Origin: Miscanthus floridulus
Taxonomy: Eukaryota > Streptophyta > Magnoliopsida > Poales > Poaceae
Assembly: GCF_019320115.1 (NCBI RefSeq)
Contig: NC_089591.1
Coordinates: 15,695,169-15,759,168 of the forward strand
Direction: 5' to 3'
Length of the DNA: 64,000 bases
Made by a program: the position numbers and the translations under genes. Below, one piece after another: positions 21,286 through 33,932 of this stretch (position 1 is the first letter of the stretch; each line of letters begins with the position of its first letter). The notes under the pieces are model-generated. The model was given only the letters and a program-made list of their open reading frames with translations, was not told where the DNA came from and did not search any database.

Positions 21286-21447
21286 AGGTAAAGATGACCA
21301 TCAATATGAGACATGAATGACTGATTGCATGAAAGCATTTTAATAAAACAATCCATCACGTGGAAATGAATCCAGCCACCATTCATCATCGACAATGACA
21401 ATTTGTATATGTCTACCCATGCCACTCCAATTTGAATGAATTTGAAA
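21286..21447 (-). pseudogene. Ulp1-like exon preceding the catalytic boxes
   Basis: Acceptor GAAGCAG, donor GTAATTTT. It reads FKFIQIGVAWVDIYKLSLSM, then MNGGWIHFHVMDCFIKML, the W-x...GGW...VMDxF pattern that opens the catalytic domain in plant Ulp1-like proteins. No stop codon. Confidence 0.55.
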
Positions 21448-21558
21448 CTGCTTCATAATAAATAAAAACTAGATAAAAAAAACTTTAGAAGTTAACTTAC
21501 ATAACAGTTGTATTTATGTAAATAAAACTAATATAATAAAGTTTAGAAATAAAGTTAC

Positions 21559-22198
21559 CTTCTCTGATATTTACTTATGTTATCAGTCAACAAATGGAAT
21601 GACTTATCTTCTATTTCTGAAGCAAATATTGTATATGCGTCATTCCTAACAGGTCTTGCAAGAGGAATCTGGTTTTGTGGATTGTAAGTCTTGTCAAGTC
21701 CTTGTACTAAGGAGTGCTTCAAGTTGTCTAAATTGTTAGCTTCATCTTCAATCATTTGAGCAGCGTTTCTGAAGTTTTTTTAAGACCTTTTAGAATGGTA
21801 TCATTAGGTTCTTTTAATTCAGGAGGTACAATACTGTTTACTGTTGAACTTGGTGGTTTCTGTAGTTTCTGAACAACTGTCTCAATCGTTTGTCTATTCT
21901 CAATGGCTTGAATACTTTTTGAATCTGCGGTAGGAAGTGTTAATGCATATAGAACTATTGGCTTAGTTTGCAGTTGAACTTCTATATCTGCTAAAGAAAC
22001 ATTTGTTACGTCCCCTAGGGAAACCAACCTATCACTGAGAAGACCTTTGTCAGAACTGTACTCATGATTGCAATTAATATTTGATGTATTTGGCACAAGA
22101 ATATTACTTACAATTCAACTATTTGGCTGTCATCATTGTCGTGAAGTTGAAGCAGAGGAACTTTAGAATCAATGAATGAAAATTTACATACTTGGCTC
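21559..22198 (-). pseudogene. Ulp1-like gene, central coding region, frameshifted
   Basis: Three frames in series carry coding-like sequence: FSFIDSKVPLLQLHDNDDSQ, then the stretch from NTSNINCNHEYSSDKGLLSD to NDTILKGLK, then NAAQMIEDEANNLDNLKHSL to the donor GTAACTTT at 21558. The second change falls in an A-run near 21775. I recognise no domain here; the assignment rests on position and strand. Confidence 0.45.
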
Positions 22199-22258
22199 TT
22201 ATATGATATTAAAAAAAATTAAAAACACAAATGCCACAAATTTAAGTTAGATGTATAT

Positions 22259-23752
22259 TGTCGGGGACCTAATACCGGGGTACCCCAGAAGGCGGAACCG
22301 ATAACCACCAAACGTGAAAAACTTCCGGACGCATAAATGCGTCATGTCATCCCTTGTTCGAGTAACAGGAGTTCGGTTCCGCCTCGCCCGACACCTTTGG
22401 GACGGGCTCGGTCTCGCCCGAGGGCCGAGGGATAAACTCCGTCTCGCCCGACGCCTTGAGGGCGGGCTCGGTCTCGCCCGAGGGCTAAGGGATGAGTTCC
22501 GTCTCGCCCGATCCCGGAGGGGCAGGGTCAGCCTCACCCGACGCCTTTGTGGGATAACCCTGTCTCGCCCAAAGGCTCAAAGCCAAACTTCGTCTCGCCC
22601 GACGCTTATAGGGCGGGCTCGGTCTCGCCCGAGGGCTAAGGGATGGATTCCGCCTCGCCCGATCCCAGAGGGATAGGGTTAGTCTCGCCCAAGAGATAGG
22701 GATTGATCTCCGCCTCACCCGACGGCCCAGAACGAGCCTCGCCCTGATCGATATCTATCCCTCATAATGATGGGTACAGGACGAGACAAGACATTCGGGT
22801 CAACCATAGCTCCAACGACCATACCCTGCGCCCTGGCAGGAAAAGGACTGCTAGGGAACGACAGGACTGATGCTTTAGACCCTTCCGGGCGCCTGCAGAG
22901 CCCAAAAGGTATTACAGGTGTGTACGCCTCACCCTGTAGAGTTGTAGGCGCCGCCTTCAGCTCTGGGACACGGAACCCAACGAAGATATACGACAACCGC
23001 TACGCTCCAAGGACGGATTTGCTATCTCCTACGGACGACGGGTATTCCGTCACCACGCTGTGGACCCGAGGGAGCGGCGCCCGCTTCCCGACCCCTCAGG
23101 TCCTCCCAGTCGGAAGGCCTTGGCCACGGTGCCACACCGGACCCCGACCCCGAACTCTCCCAACAAGGAATCATGGGAACCAGAAGGCGCACTGGAGCGA
23201 GGCTGGGAGAGGCTCATAAGTCAAAACCACCGTACTACAGCCCATACCCTGCGCAGGGCAGCGTTCTAGTGACTAACCTGACATCCTACAGAGACATCGA
23301 CAATATTGTAAGCACTTATCTTCCTTCGCACTCATCAGGATGGAGGACCTGATCGGATAGACGTAAGCCACAAGACTAAGTAGAATACGCATCCTGGAGT
23401 CCTCACCCTTGTAAAGCCAGCCCCTTCATCTATAAAAGGGGATGCGCATCCTCCATCAAAGGGACGGAAAAAATAGGACCGAACAATAGAACGCACTCAT
23501 ACACACGAGCAGCTACGAAGCTCTCGACCACCTTTCAATCCTTCGATCAGAGACTTGGGACCAGTCCCTCTCTCGGCAGTTTGTATCCCTTACTACAGAC
23601 CGTTCATGGTGCTAATAGCACAAGCAGCAACAAACTAGACGTAGGGACGTTCCGCCCGAACCAGTATAAATCCTGTGTCCTTTAGCGCACCATCCGAGCC
23701 TAACGCGCATTACTATAAATTTACTTGCCGGTGCTTGTACGAAACACCGACA
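22259..23752 (+). repeat. 5' LTR of the Tat element
   Basis: 1,494 bp. Positions 22380-22740 are a run of degenerate units around TCTCGCCCGA and CGAGGGC. A TATA-like ATCTATAAAAGGGG lies near 23430. The sequence closely matches the 3' LTR. Confidence 0.93.
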
Positions 23753-23753
23753 G

Positions 23754-23772
23754 TTGGCGCGCCAGGTAGGGG
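23754..23772 (+). other. Primer-binding site of the Tat element
   Basis: TTGGCGCGCCAGGTAGGGG follows the LTR end after one base, the position and form of the tRNA primer site in grass gypsy elements. Confidence 0.75.
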
Positions 23773-24255
23773 CTTTGCGCGTTCCAAATCAGGTCTCGGA
23801 TGGCCACCCACGCAATCACCTGGGCCCCGGGCGCACACCTGCGTTTCGGCGACCTGGATTTCATCATCACATTAGGAGGAGAGCTGGCGCTGACTCACTC
23901 AGCCGCTCCGTCTCTCCCTTCCATCAACCTGAACCGTCTTAGGCTTGAGGGTCCACCTGGGCAACTCCCGGGGAGACCCGTCACCCAAGGAGGCCTCTCA
24001 CAACGCCACCATGTGTCCGGAAGGGTCCGTATGGAGCGCCCCGACTAGTGTTTCCGTTCGGTCTCCGCAACGTTGCGGCAACCGCTGGCCGCCTTCTGGC
24101 GCTACGTGTGGTTCAACCACCCACTGGACATCGAGTTCGTGGGGGCGATTGAGTAGGATACGGAGACCCTCTACGAGCTCCTCAACGAGGAGCCCGTATC
24201 GCTCTCCAGCTCAGATTCCAGTAGGGGGAGTCACCACCCTTCCCGGGAATGCTAC

Positions 24256-25603
24256 ATGACGCAGACCCCCGAGGGTCACGTCGAAAGCGCCTCCAGGGAA
24301 GAGGCCACCCCTACAAACAATCTTGACAGCAGATCCGAGGAGGAGGGGACAGCCCCATCTCACTTGAGGATGGAGCAGCTAAAGGCTCGTCAACAGGAAA
24401 TCAATGAGGCCGGGCAAGGGCTCGCACGGGAATACGCAGACATCAATCGCGAGATTGAACGCCGCAAAGACGGGGGGCGCGCGCGCGCCACAGCCCGCAC
24501 CGTATATCAAAGGATCCTCACCGATGATGGGGCCTTTCCTCACTTTGCTCGAGCCAGCCAGAACATCGCCGCAGCAACCGCCTTGCTGCATGACCTCCCG
24601 GAGGCCGCGACGTCCGAGGATCGACGCGCTCATCGGGAGATTCGCACGTTGCTCGAGCGTGCAGCAACGTAGCAGGCGGAAAGTTTGTTGTCTCGACGAC
24701 GCGAACCCGACACCAGCCAGCGCGCGCCCTCAGTGCGTCCCACCAAAGACGCATCCGTACACCAAACACCGCCAGCCGGCGGGTAGCCCTCCGTCGTCCC
24801 TGTACATCAACGCCTCAGTCGTGGCCGCGACGTACGTAGCATCATCGACGCCCGGAGACGTGCCCACGGTGACGATGGAGAAGCAGCGCGCCACGGCTAT
24901 CATCCCCGACGTGGCGGGCGCTACGACAGCAACGAGGACCGAAGCCTGAGCCCCGTTCTGCCAGGCCCTCAGGCCTTTGGCCGGCACATCCTCAACGCTG
25001 CGTTCCCCCTAAGGTATCGACCGCCTACGAACATTCCTAAATATTCTGGCGAAACAAATCCCAGGCTTTGGCTCGAAGACTATCGGCTTGCATGTCAGGC
25101 CGGTGGTGCGAGTGATGATAATTTTATTATTCGCAATCTCCCGCTGTTCTTGGCCGACTCGGCATGAGCATGGCTGGAGCACCTACCGTCCAATGCTATT
25201 CAGAGTTGAGCGGATCTGACTGAGATCTTCGTGGGTAATTTCCAGGGCACGTACAAACGCCCTGGAAACCCATGGGACCTCAAGAACTGCCGTCAGAAGG
25301 CCGATGAAACCCTCCGCGGGTACATCCGACGCTTCTCCCGACAGTGCAACGAGCTCCCGAACGTCGCCGACGCCGACGTGATAGGAGCCTTTCTGTCCGA
25401 AACAACCTGCGAATCCCTGGTCCACAAGCTAGGACACAGGGGCCCGCGAACTACCAAGGAACTTCTGGACATCGCTACCAGTCACGCCTCTGGAGAGGAG
25501 GCGGTCGGAGCCATCTTTGATCGCTCCGATGGAAAGACAAGGCGGGACGAGGACACCAGCGAAGGCGCCTCCAACCGTCCCGCCAAAGGGAAAAAATAAG
25601 AAG
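24256..25603 (+). pseudogene. Tat gag, broken
   Basis: An N-terminal helical part (24256-24672; RMEQLKARQQEINEAGQGLA) ends in a stop. The conserved gag domain follows from about 25010 (NIPKYSGETNPRLWLEDYRL...AWLEHLP...GNFQGTYKRPGNPWDLKN...RGYIRRFSRQCNELPN) with two stops, near 25165 and 25207. The block with W.ED, AWL..L and F...F is the retrotransposon gag signature. A lysine-rich end closes it at 25603. Confidence 0.8.
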
Positions 25604-25689
25604 CAACTGGCGCGACAACTCGCTCAGCGGCCGCTACCGACCGTAAAGGTGGCCTGGAAGCCCGCGGAGGGCACTCCTGAACCACTTCA

Positions 25690-26670
25690 AAAAAATGCTC
25701 GAGGGGCCATGCCCAAACCACGCCTTTCCGGCCAAGCACCTATACAAGGAATGCGGCCTTATGCGCAAATACTTGGCCGGGGGTCTGAACAAGGAGGAGC
25801 AGGGGAAGGAGCCTGTTCCCACCACTAACGACACTGGAGGAGAAGGACGACACCTTCCCAACTGCCGACCGGTGCCCTCATGATCTTCGGAGGATCAACG
25901 GCCTACGACTCCAGGCGCCGCCAGAAGGTCGCACATCGAGAGGTCTATACCGCTAGACCGGCTATACCAGCCTATCTCCGGTGGCCGGAATCCGCCATAA
26001 CCTTCGACCGAACCGACCATCCAGATACCATCCCACACCCTGGGAAGGTATCCGCTTATCGTCGACCCGATCGTCGGTCCAAAGCGGCTCACCAAGGTAC
26101 TGATGGATGGGGGCAGCGGCCTCAACATCATGTACGCTAAGACGCTCGATGAGATGGGCAGTCGACCGAACGCGCCTCCGCCCCGTCCGAGCGCCTTTCC
26201 ATGGCGTCGTGCCAGGAAGGCAAGCCGTGCCGCTAGGGCAGATTGAACCTGCCCGTCACTTTTGGGGATCAATCCAATTACCGGACTGAGACCCTCACCT
26301 TCGATGTAGTGGGGTTCCCGGGGACTTTCCACGCCATATTGGGGCGACCATGTTATGCGAAGTTCATGGCCAGTACCCTAATTACACATACCTGAAGCTG
26401 AAGATGCCGGGCCCCCATGGGATCATCACCATCGGCACCTCCTTCCAGCGCGCTTACGAGTGCGAGGTCGAATGCTGCGGACACGCATCCGCGGTCATCG
26501 CATCCGAAGAGCTCGCCACCCTCAGGGAGGAGGTCATTGAGGGGACACCCGACGCAAAAAAGTCGTCTGGATCGTTCGAATCGGCAGAGGGCTCCAGGGG
26601 CGTCCTCTTGGATCCCAGTAGCTCCGAGGGCAAAGAAGTCCGAATCGGGACCGCGCTCTCCTCCGCATAG
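25690..26670 (+). pseudogene. Tat gag knuckle and protease region
   Basis: A Cys/His cluster (CPNHAFPAKHLYKEC, near 25707) follows gag. The protease active site DGGSGLN is at 26106-26126, the DGGSG form usual in Tat elements rather than DSG. Upstream is an ITFDRTDHPD block, also usual before this protease. Reading needs several frame changes. Confidence 0.75.
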
Positions 26671-27950
26671 GAAAGCACGCTCGTCGACTTCCTCCATGCC
26701 AACAAGGACATCTTTGCGTGGAAACCCTCGGATATGCTGGGCATCCCGAGGGAGGTCGCCGAGCATACTCTCCAGATCCTCCTGGGCTCCAAGCCAGTAA
26801 AACAACGCCTGCGCCGCTTCGACGAGGAGAAACACAGGGCCATCGGTGAGGAGATAGCCAAACTACTGGCCACAGGATTCATTAAGGAAGTATACCACCC
26901 AGAGTGGTTAGCAAATCCTGTTCTTGTCCGAAAAAAGAGCGGGAAATGGAGAATGTGTGTTGATTATACTGGCCTCAACAAAGCGTGTCCAAAGGATCCT
27001 TTTCCTTTGCCACGAATAGACCAAATAGTCGATTCCGCCTCGGGGTGCGAAACCCTCTGTTTCCTTGACGCATACTCAGGCTACCATCAAATTGCGATGA
27101 AAGAGTCCGACCAGCTCGCGACATCTTTTATCACGCCCTTCAGGATCATTTTGCTACAGTCTCAATGCCGTTTGGTCTGAAGAACGCTGGGGCAACGTAC
27201 CAGCGCTGTATGCTTAGTTGCTTCAGAGACCTCATCGGGCGAACCGTTGAGGCCTATGTCGACGACATCAGTAGTCAAATCTAAGCGGGCTGACCACCTT
27301 GTCGCCGACCTTGAACGCACCTTTACGAAACTCCGGGCGAACGGCATCAAGCTCAATCCCGAAAAATGTGTTTTCGGGGTCCCGAGGGGCATGCTGCTCG
27401 GCTTCATCGTCTCCTGAGCGTGGCATCGAAGCCAACCCAGAGAAGATATCAGCCATCACGAGGATGGGCCCTGATCCAAAACATAAAGGGGGTTCAGCGG
27501 ATCACCGGGTGCCTTGCCGCCCTCAGCCGATTCATTTCACGCCTCGGCGAACGAGGACTCCCCCTTTATCGACTCCTGAAGAAAACTGACCGCTTCGAGT
27601 GGATGGCCGAGGCTCAGGAGGCACTTGACATGGTTAAACAATTTTTAACTAAGCCGCCGGTCCTAGTTCCTCCATGCGATGGAGAATCTCTCCTGCTATA
27701 TATATCGGCCACCACCCAAGTGGTTAGCTCCGCCTTAATAGTAGAGCGAGAGGAAGAGGGGCACGCCTTCAAGGTGCAGCGCCCTGTATATTTCATCAGC
27801 GAGGTGTTATCCGACTCCAAAACCCGCTACTCCCAGATCCAGAAACTCCTCTACACCGTCCTCATCACCAAAAGGAAGCTACACCACTACTTCGAGTCAC
27901 ACCCCGTGACAGTAGTAACGTCGTTCCCCCTCGGCGAGGTCGTTCAGTAG
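26671..27950 (+). pseudogene. Tat reverse transcriptase and first RNase H
   Basis: Reverse transcriptase blocks are clear: GFIKEVYHPEWLANPVLVRK, KWRMCVDYTGLNKACPKDPF, FLDAYSGYHQIAM, then YVDD at 27255-27266. One extra base directly after YVDD shifts the frame, and an earlier shift lies near 27150. The connection and first RNase H follow (GCLAALSRFISRLGERGLPL, LPLYRLLKKTDRFEW, LLLYISATTQVVSSALI) to a stop at 27950. Confidence 0.85.
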
Positions 27951-28082
27951 CCATGACGCTACGGGAAGAACCGCAAAATGGGCACTCGAGCTGATGGATC
28001 AGGGCATTTCTTATGTCCCCCGAACGGCTGATCAAATCTCAGGCATTAGCTGACTTCATCAGCGGAGTGGACCGAGGTCCAG

Positions 28083-28500
28083 ATGCCACCAGCAGCCATC
28101 GATCAAGAGTACTGGATAATGTACTTCGACGGATCGCTGATGAAGAAGGGCGTCGGAGCAGGACTAGTCTTTGTATCCCCCCTCGGGGTCCACATGAGGT
28201 ACATGGTTCGGCTTCATTTTCCCTCATCAAACAATACTGCAGAATACGAAGCGCTCATCAACGGCCTACTGAATCGCCATCGAGTTGGGCATCCGACGCC
28301 TTGACGTCAGGGGCGACTCTCAGCTAGTCGTCAACCAGGTCATGAAAGAGTCAGGGCTAGCCACTGATACCAAGATGGAGGCATACTGTCAAGAGGTCCG
28401 ACGTCTGGAGGACAAATTCGATGGCCTCGAACTCAATCATAGCCCCAGGCGCCTCAACGAAGCGGCCGACACACTCGCAAAAGCAGCATCCAGCCGAGAG
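28083..28500 (+). pseudogene. Second (archaeal-type) RNase H of the Tat element
   Basis: The block YFDGSLMKKGVGAGLVF, then NNTAEYEALINGL, then a frame change and DVRGDSQLVVNQVM up to NEAADTLAKAAS carries the conserved D, E and D positions of RNase H1. A second RNase H after the usual one is a known mark of the Tat lineage. Confidence 0.8.
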
Positions 28501-28689
28501 CCGGTTCCAACAGGCGTCTTTGCCAGTGATCAACACAAACCCTCGGTACGCTACGCGGGGTCGGAACAAGCCGACGATGGCCCTTCTAGTCCAACCCCCA
28601 AGGCCGATCCGCCAACTGTTCCTCCCGACCCTGAGGTCATGGAGCTTGAAGAAGACCCAGCAATGGAGTCCGATCCTCCCAATGACTGG

Positions 28690-29890
28690 AGAATGCTTTA
28701 CATCGACTATCTCCTCCACGACGTACTACCAACCAACAAGACAGAAGCCCGACGGCTCGCGCGACGCGCCAAATCCTTCGTTCTTGTAGAGGGCGAACTC
28801 TACAAACGAAGTCACATCGGAATTCTTCAGCTTTGCATCCCTGGCAAACAGGGAAAACTCCTACTGAGCGACATCCATGGTGGGGCATGCGGACACCATG
28901 CCGCACCAAGAACCTTGGTTGGGAAGGCATTCTGACAGTGTTTCTATTGGCCCACCGCAGTAGCCGATGCCGAGCAAATTGTACGCACCTGCGAAGGGTG
29001 CCAATACTACGCTCGGCAAACACACCTCCCGGCCCAGGCTCTCCAGATGATCCCCATCACGTGGCCCTTCGCGGTCTGGGGGCTTGACCTGGTCGGGCCA
29101 CTTAAAAAAGCGCCCGGAGGCTTTACCCACCTGCTTGTCACCATAGACAAGTTCACAAAATGGATTGAAGCTCGGCCAATATCCACAATCAAATTCGAGC
29201 AAGCTGTGTTGTTCTTTCTCGACATCATCCATCGCTTTGGAGTACCGAACTCCATCATCACAGACAACTGGCACGCAGTTCACTGGTAGGAAATTCATTC
29301 GTTTCTGTGATGAACAACACATCCAAATCGATTGGGCAGCCGTCGCGCACCCCCGGACGAACGGACAGGTCGAGCGCGCAAACGGCATGCTTCTTCAAGG
29401 CCTCAAACCCAGAATTTTCAACCGGTTGAACAAGTTCGGCACGCGTTGGCTCGCTGAGCTCCCGGCTGTGCTCTGGAGCCTAAGGACGACTCCTAGCCGG
29501 ACCACCGGCTACACACCCTTCTTCATGATCTACGGCTCCGAGGCCATTCTCCCGACGGACCTCGACTATGGAGCACCAAGAATCAGAGCATATGACGCAA
29601 AGGGAGCCGAGGCATCTCACCAAGACGCCATGGACCAGCTAGACGAGGCCCGCGACATCGCCCTCCTCCGTTCAGCCAAGTACCAGCAAGCGTTGCGGCG
29701 GTACCACAGCCGACGGGTGCGGGGTCGAGCCTTCAATGTCGGAGACCTCGTCCTCCGCCTTGTACAGAGCAACAAGGATCGTCACAAACTCTCCCCGCCC
29801 TGGGAAGGGCCCTACATCGTCGCGGAAATACTTCGCCCAGGCGCCTACCGGTTAAAAACCATCAAAGGCGAGGTCTTCACCAACGCCTAG
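28690..29890 (+). pseudogene. Tat integrase
   Basis: The zinc-binding region (HGGACGHHAAPRTL ... CEGCQYYARQ) precedes the core with D in GLDLVGPL, D in NSIITDN and E in NGQVERANGM. One extra base at about 29269 shifts the frame within TDN. A stop lies after LVGKAF (28935). The C-terminal part with FNVGDLVLRL and KLSPPWEGPYIVAEI is intact to the TAG at 29888-29890. Confidence 0.87.
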
Positions 29891-30498
29891 AACATTGAGC
29901 AGCTACGTCGTTTCTATCCTTAAAATAAGCTTACACTTTTCTTTATCAGTTTTTGTCTTAACAGAACCCCGATCCTTAGTGATTTCCGACCCCTACAAAT
30001 CACGAGGGGTCAGACCTCACTCAGGGGGCTGGCATGTGATCGTAACATATGTTATGTGTAATACAAGTATCAGCGCTTGCAAAAAATCCCTGTGTTATAC
30101 TTACAAACATTCTATAAGTTGTCCATTCGCCTCGTAAATGAGTCTCGAGGGCTAAGATCTTGGGAACCAATTCTGAATACAACTGGTAGGACTGCGAGAC
30201 ACCCACGCCCCAGCTGGCTGCAACCTCTTTGCTCACCAGTTCAATCAGAATTAGTTCGCCCACGTTCCTAGCTTCCTATGACTTAGACCATGAGAAGAGT
30301 TGGAAAGCGCTAAAATGACTTGCCATAAGCAAAGGATGTAATTTTGTTCATTTTTTGCACGAATTCACCACTTACAAAGCGATGTCATTACAAAAAAGGA
30401 ACAATATACTCTGAAGACTGTTTACTCGAGGGCTTCCCCACAACGTTATTTCATTACAGTCTCGGCTCAGCTCTACCACAAGTGCTACTACGATCGCC

Positions 30499-30655
30499 GC
30501 GCCACGCTCTCCATCGGCGACGTCGGGGGCGTGTACACGGGCCAGTTCGTCCACTGCGGCCGTCGTGCCACGCTCTCCATCGGTGACGACCGGGGCGTGT
30601 ACTTGGGCCAGCTCGTCTACTGCGGACGCCGTGCCACGCTCTCCATCGGCGACAT
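30499..30655 (+). repeat. About 69-bp tandem repeat, 2-3 copies
   Basis: Units contain GCCACGCTCTCCATCGG, then a GACG.C.GGGGCGTGTAC block and GGGCCAG.TCGTC.ACTGCGG. It lies in the spacer between pol and the antisense gene. Confidence 0.8.
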
Positions 30656-30707
30656 CTTCGCTGGATCCTCGAAGGCGCCACCATCTGTGACGCCTCCGCC
30701 GGAGCAT

Positions 30708-30810
30708 CCGGGGACTATGCCATCGTCGTCAGCCGCAACCCCGGCAGTAACGCCACCGTCATGGCGTCTGGGGACTATGCCATCATCCCCAGCCATAACC
30801 CTGACAATGG
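30708..30810 (+). repeat. About 60-bp direct repeat, two copies
   Basis: GGGGACTATGCCATC recurs at about 30712 and 30770, each followed by a CAGCC.TAACCC or CAGCCGCAACCC block, inside the same spacer. Confidence 0.75.
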
Positions 30811-33013
30811 CATATGGGCAGGAAATGCCTCCCGCCAAGGGAGGAGCGCAGCGAACGATGGCGCAGTCAACGATGTACGACGCCCACCGACGCCTTTTCT
30901 CCTTCAGCAGCAGCGACTCCTCACCAAGGGTCGCGCGCACCATCTCATCTACGTTGGATAACCTCCGGCTCGACATCACCCACCAGACTCACTGAGCAAG
31001 GTTGTAAGTTCTCTATCTCCCTCTGGCATTACTCTTCCTCACTCAGGAACCACCGCGACGCACGGACGCATTTGGCGAAAAGGAAGAAGAAGGAGAGATA
31101 GCGGCTCGGAGGTAGAAGGGGAGGTGGGATGAGAGCTCTTCTCCCCCTCCCTATTTAAAGAGGAAGCGCTGTAACTAAGGAAAGGCGAAAGGTCGGACGA
31201 AAAACCCTCTCCCTTCCCTCTTTTTTAATATGCAATCAATGCTGATTGATATCTGAGGGGACGCGCCAGAAGTGACGGGACGAACCCCGGTCTGCGAGGC
31301 GTCCCTCTTCGGTCAAACTAAACACTGCCTGGGTATGGCCCGCCACTGACCCGCTCTGGACGCGGCGATTAAGGCACCCACATAGGCAGACAACTTTTTG
31401 CCTCCCCATGCAGGACCACGGACGACCCGACGACGGGACCTTTCAGATCTCCTGGGTCGACCGTTCGGCCCAGAAGACACGATGAATGAACGACCAAAGA
31501 AAGATAAGCCTCTCAGCTTTCTCACTTTATGCGCTAAAATTCGTTCACAAGATTCTGACCCCGTCAAATAGCAGGGACGCGAGCATCACTCGGGGGCTGC
31601 CGAGGATGACTACCAGTCTAGACATCCTCTTCACCCGACCCCTCCGTACGCCTGAAACTAAGGGCGCGACATACAGGCACAAAGCTTTGAGTAAAACTGA
31701 ACGAACTAGCAAACCCTACGCCCCGATAGCTACGGTGTTTCTGTTTACCAGAAAAATCCTACTCAACGCCCCTCGTGTCTCTAGTTTCGACGTCTGCCTT
31801 CTCAAAGAAGGGATCGGAGGGGTCCGCCTACAGAGTCTCCCCCAAAGGAGAAGCTGTCAGGCTGCCCAAGTTAATCGAACGGCTCGGATCGTCACCGAGA
31901 CACGAAAACAAAGAATATCAATTCTTACGCAGGTTTTTTCAACCTCGTCACAAACGTCAGGGCCCGAACCCATCTGGTAGGAGCTTTTCTGCCACTCATA
32001 TCACCAAGGTAACGTTACCGACCCTGCCTTTATTTTCAATTAAATGTTGCATGCAAAACATTTCATATGCATAAAATTGCATCCCAACGATTCGTGTCGC
32101 ACCACGAAACGGCTGTCGCCTCATTCGATATAGGAAACCATAGGCTGAGGTTCGAAGGTCGGCCCGCGAAGGGCTCGAGGCCGCCTCACGCCGAACAGGG
32201 CCAGGGAGAGATAACCAAGACGAGCCCCAGTGGCCCTGCCCGATCCCGCTCAGAAGCGAACCGGGACGTCTCGACCTTCTCTCGTTCGATTCTAACCTCA
32301 AGCCAAACCCACAGAATCTCCATCGAGGAGAGGCCATCGGGCCCCCTGAGCTTATCGAACGACTCAGGCATCTGCCGGGAGGCGGGTTAAGAAGTTGTGG
32401 AGTGCCACCAGAGGGCTCTGCTGACCCCATCAGCAAATGATGGACCCGGATTCCGCACGAACATACCCGTTAGCGAGCTCGTTGAGCGCGGTACTCAAGC
32501 CGTCGAGGCAAGTGTCGTTCACTCAGCCCCTCCGATTGCGAAAACCGAGGACGGGGTAACACGCAAATAACGGCCGACCCCTATCAGACCCTAACAAGGC
32601 TCGGGGGCTCAGGCCAAACAAATGCAGGGACACAGGTTCAAAGGCCCCACCTTGCCGAGCCCATAGAGTCCCCAGTTGGGATTTCTGTTGGAAGACAGGG
32701 TGGGGATTATTGCGATGACATCCATTGTCACCAAAACCACGATTCCGGTCTCTAGTAACACCCGACCCCAGCAGGTGCGGGGGTCGGACCTTACTCGGGG
32801 GCTGTTAAGGTACGGCTACCTCCTCAATCTCCTTGCATTATAATCAGCGGCATAATTCAGGGGAACATATTGGTAAGACCGTAAAAAATCAAATCGCAAA
32901 AAATCAAACAAAACGAAATTAAGACGCAAAAGCACGAAAGGTGTCCAGACTCGAAAAGTACCGACACTTGTCCACATATTACATATAAGCTGTTCTCAAA
33001 ATTGTTCGATTAA

Positions 33014-33851
33014 TTACTCTCGCGAAGGGAGAACCATTTCTTTCAGACTATCTGCCAGGTTCTTCGCAAGGGGAGCGACCATCTTCTCCATTTCCTCCAG
33101 CTCTTCATCCTCGTAGGTGGACGGAAAGCCTTCGCTCATCACCCTCAGGTTTATTTCCTTCTCATAATGGGCGTGGGCAACGGTGAAGGCCTGGGTAATC
33201 CCAGCGTGAAAGGCACTCTCCTCAAGTTGGCCCACCCGAGCCGTGATACCTCCGACATGAGCTGCGAGCGGGCCGGTCTCCACTGGCTCCGTCACATTCA
33301 GGGCGTTGAGGACCACCCCGACCGCAGCTTGTAGACGATCATGCTCATCGCTCTTAGCCTGAAGGGCTCTTCGCGTATAGGCAGCCTCTTTCTCCAGCTT
33401 GGTGGCGACGTTCTCAGCACTCAACCTTCCTTCCACCGCGTCACCAAGCTCCGCCCGGAGAGAGCGGACCACCTCGACGTCCTCGTCCACCTTCTGCTGG
33501 AGGGTTGTGGCCCTACTCTCGGCCTTCCGCCGGAGGTCCTACTCCATCTCCAGCTCCTTCAGGACTTCGCTGGCCTTCTCATTGGCCGCGGCATTCCTCT
33601 GCAACAGCTCGTCTCACTCTTTTTGGAGCCTGGCAATCTCCTCTCCATCTAGCTTAGACCTCGCCGATAGGTCCTCGAACATCCCATGCGCTTCCTTCGC
33701 ATCCTGACGCGCCTGGGCCTCCTGCTCCTGGACGATAGCAAGCTGGGCGGCCATGTTTGCTCGCAGCCGGGCTTCCTCGAAGAGGCGATCCCGCTCCGCC
33801 TTCTGCTCACGGAGGAATTGGGATTTTTTTCTGGCTACGAGCAACAAGAAT
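33014..33851 (-). pseudogene. Antisense gene, coiled-coil and C-terminal exon
   Basis: Acceptor TTCTTCAG. Heptad-rich sequence (AIVQEQEAQARQDAKEAHGM) is followed by two in-frame stops, both after Glu, and the C-terminal domain ending KNLADSLKEMVLPSRE. A7 near 33828 causes a one-base frame change close to the exon start. Confidence 0.72.
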
Positions 33852-33932
33852 CTGAAGAAGAAGAAGACTGATATCAGAAATGCGAGAACACACAAACACA
33901 CGAAGAAAGAAGAAAGAAAGTCCAGAAAATAC

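Larger units (their letters stand above)
29891..33013. other. Tat element spacer between pol and antisense gene
   Basis: Apart from the two tandem repeats this stretch holds no recognised gene. GGGGGCT-type phrases near 30020, 31600 and 32805 resemble the polypurine tract before the 3' LTR and may be old tract copies. Confidence 0.6.
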
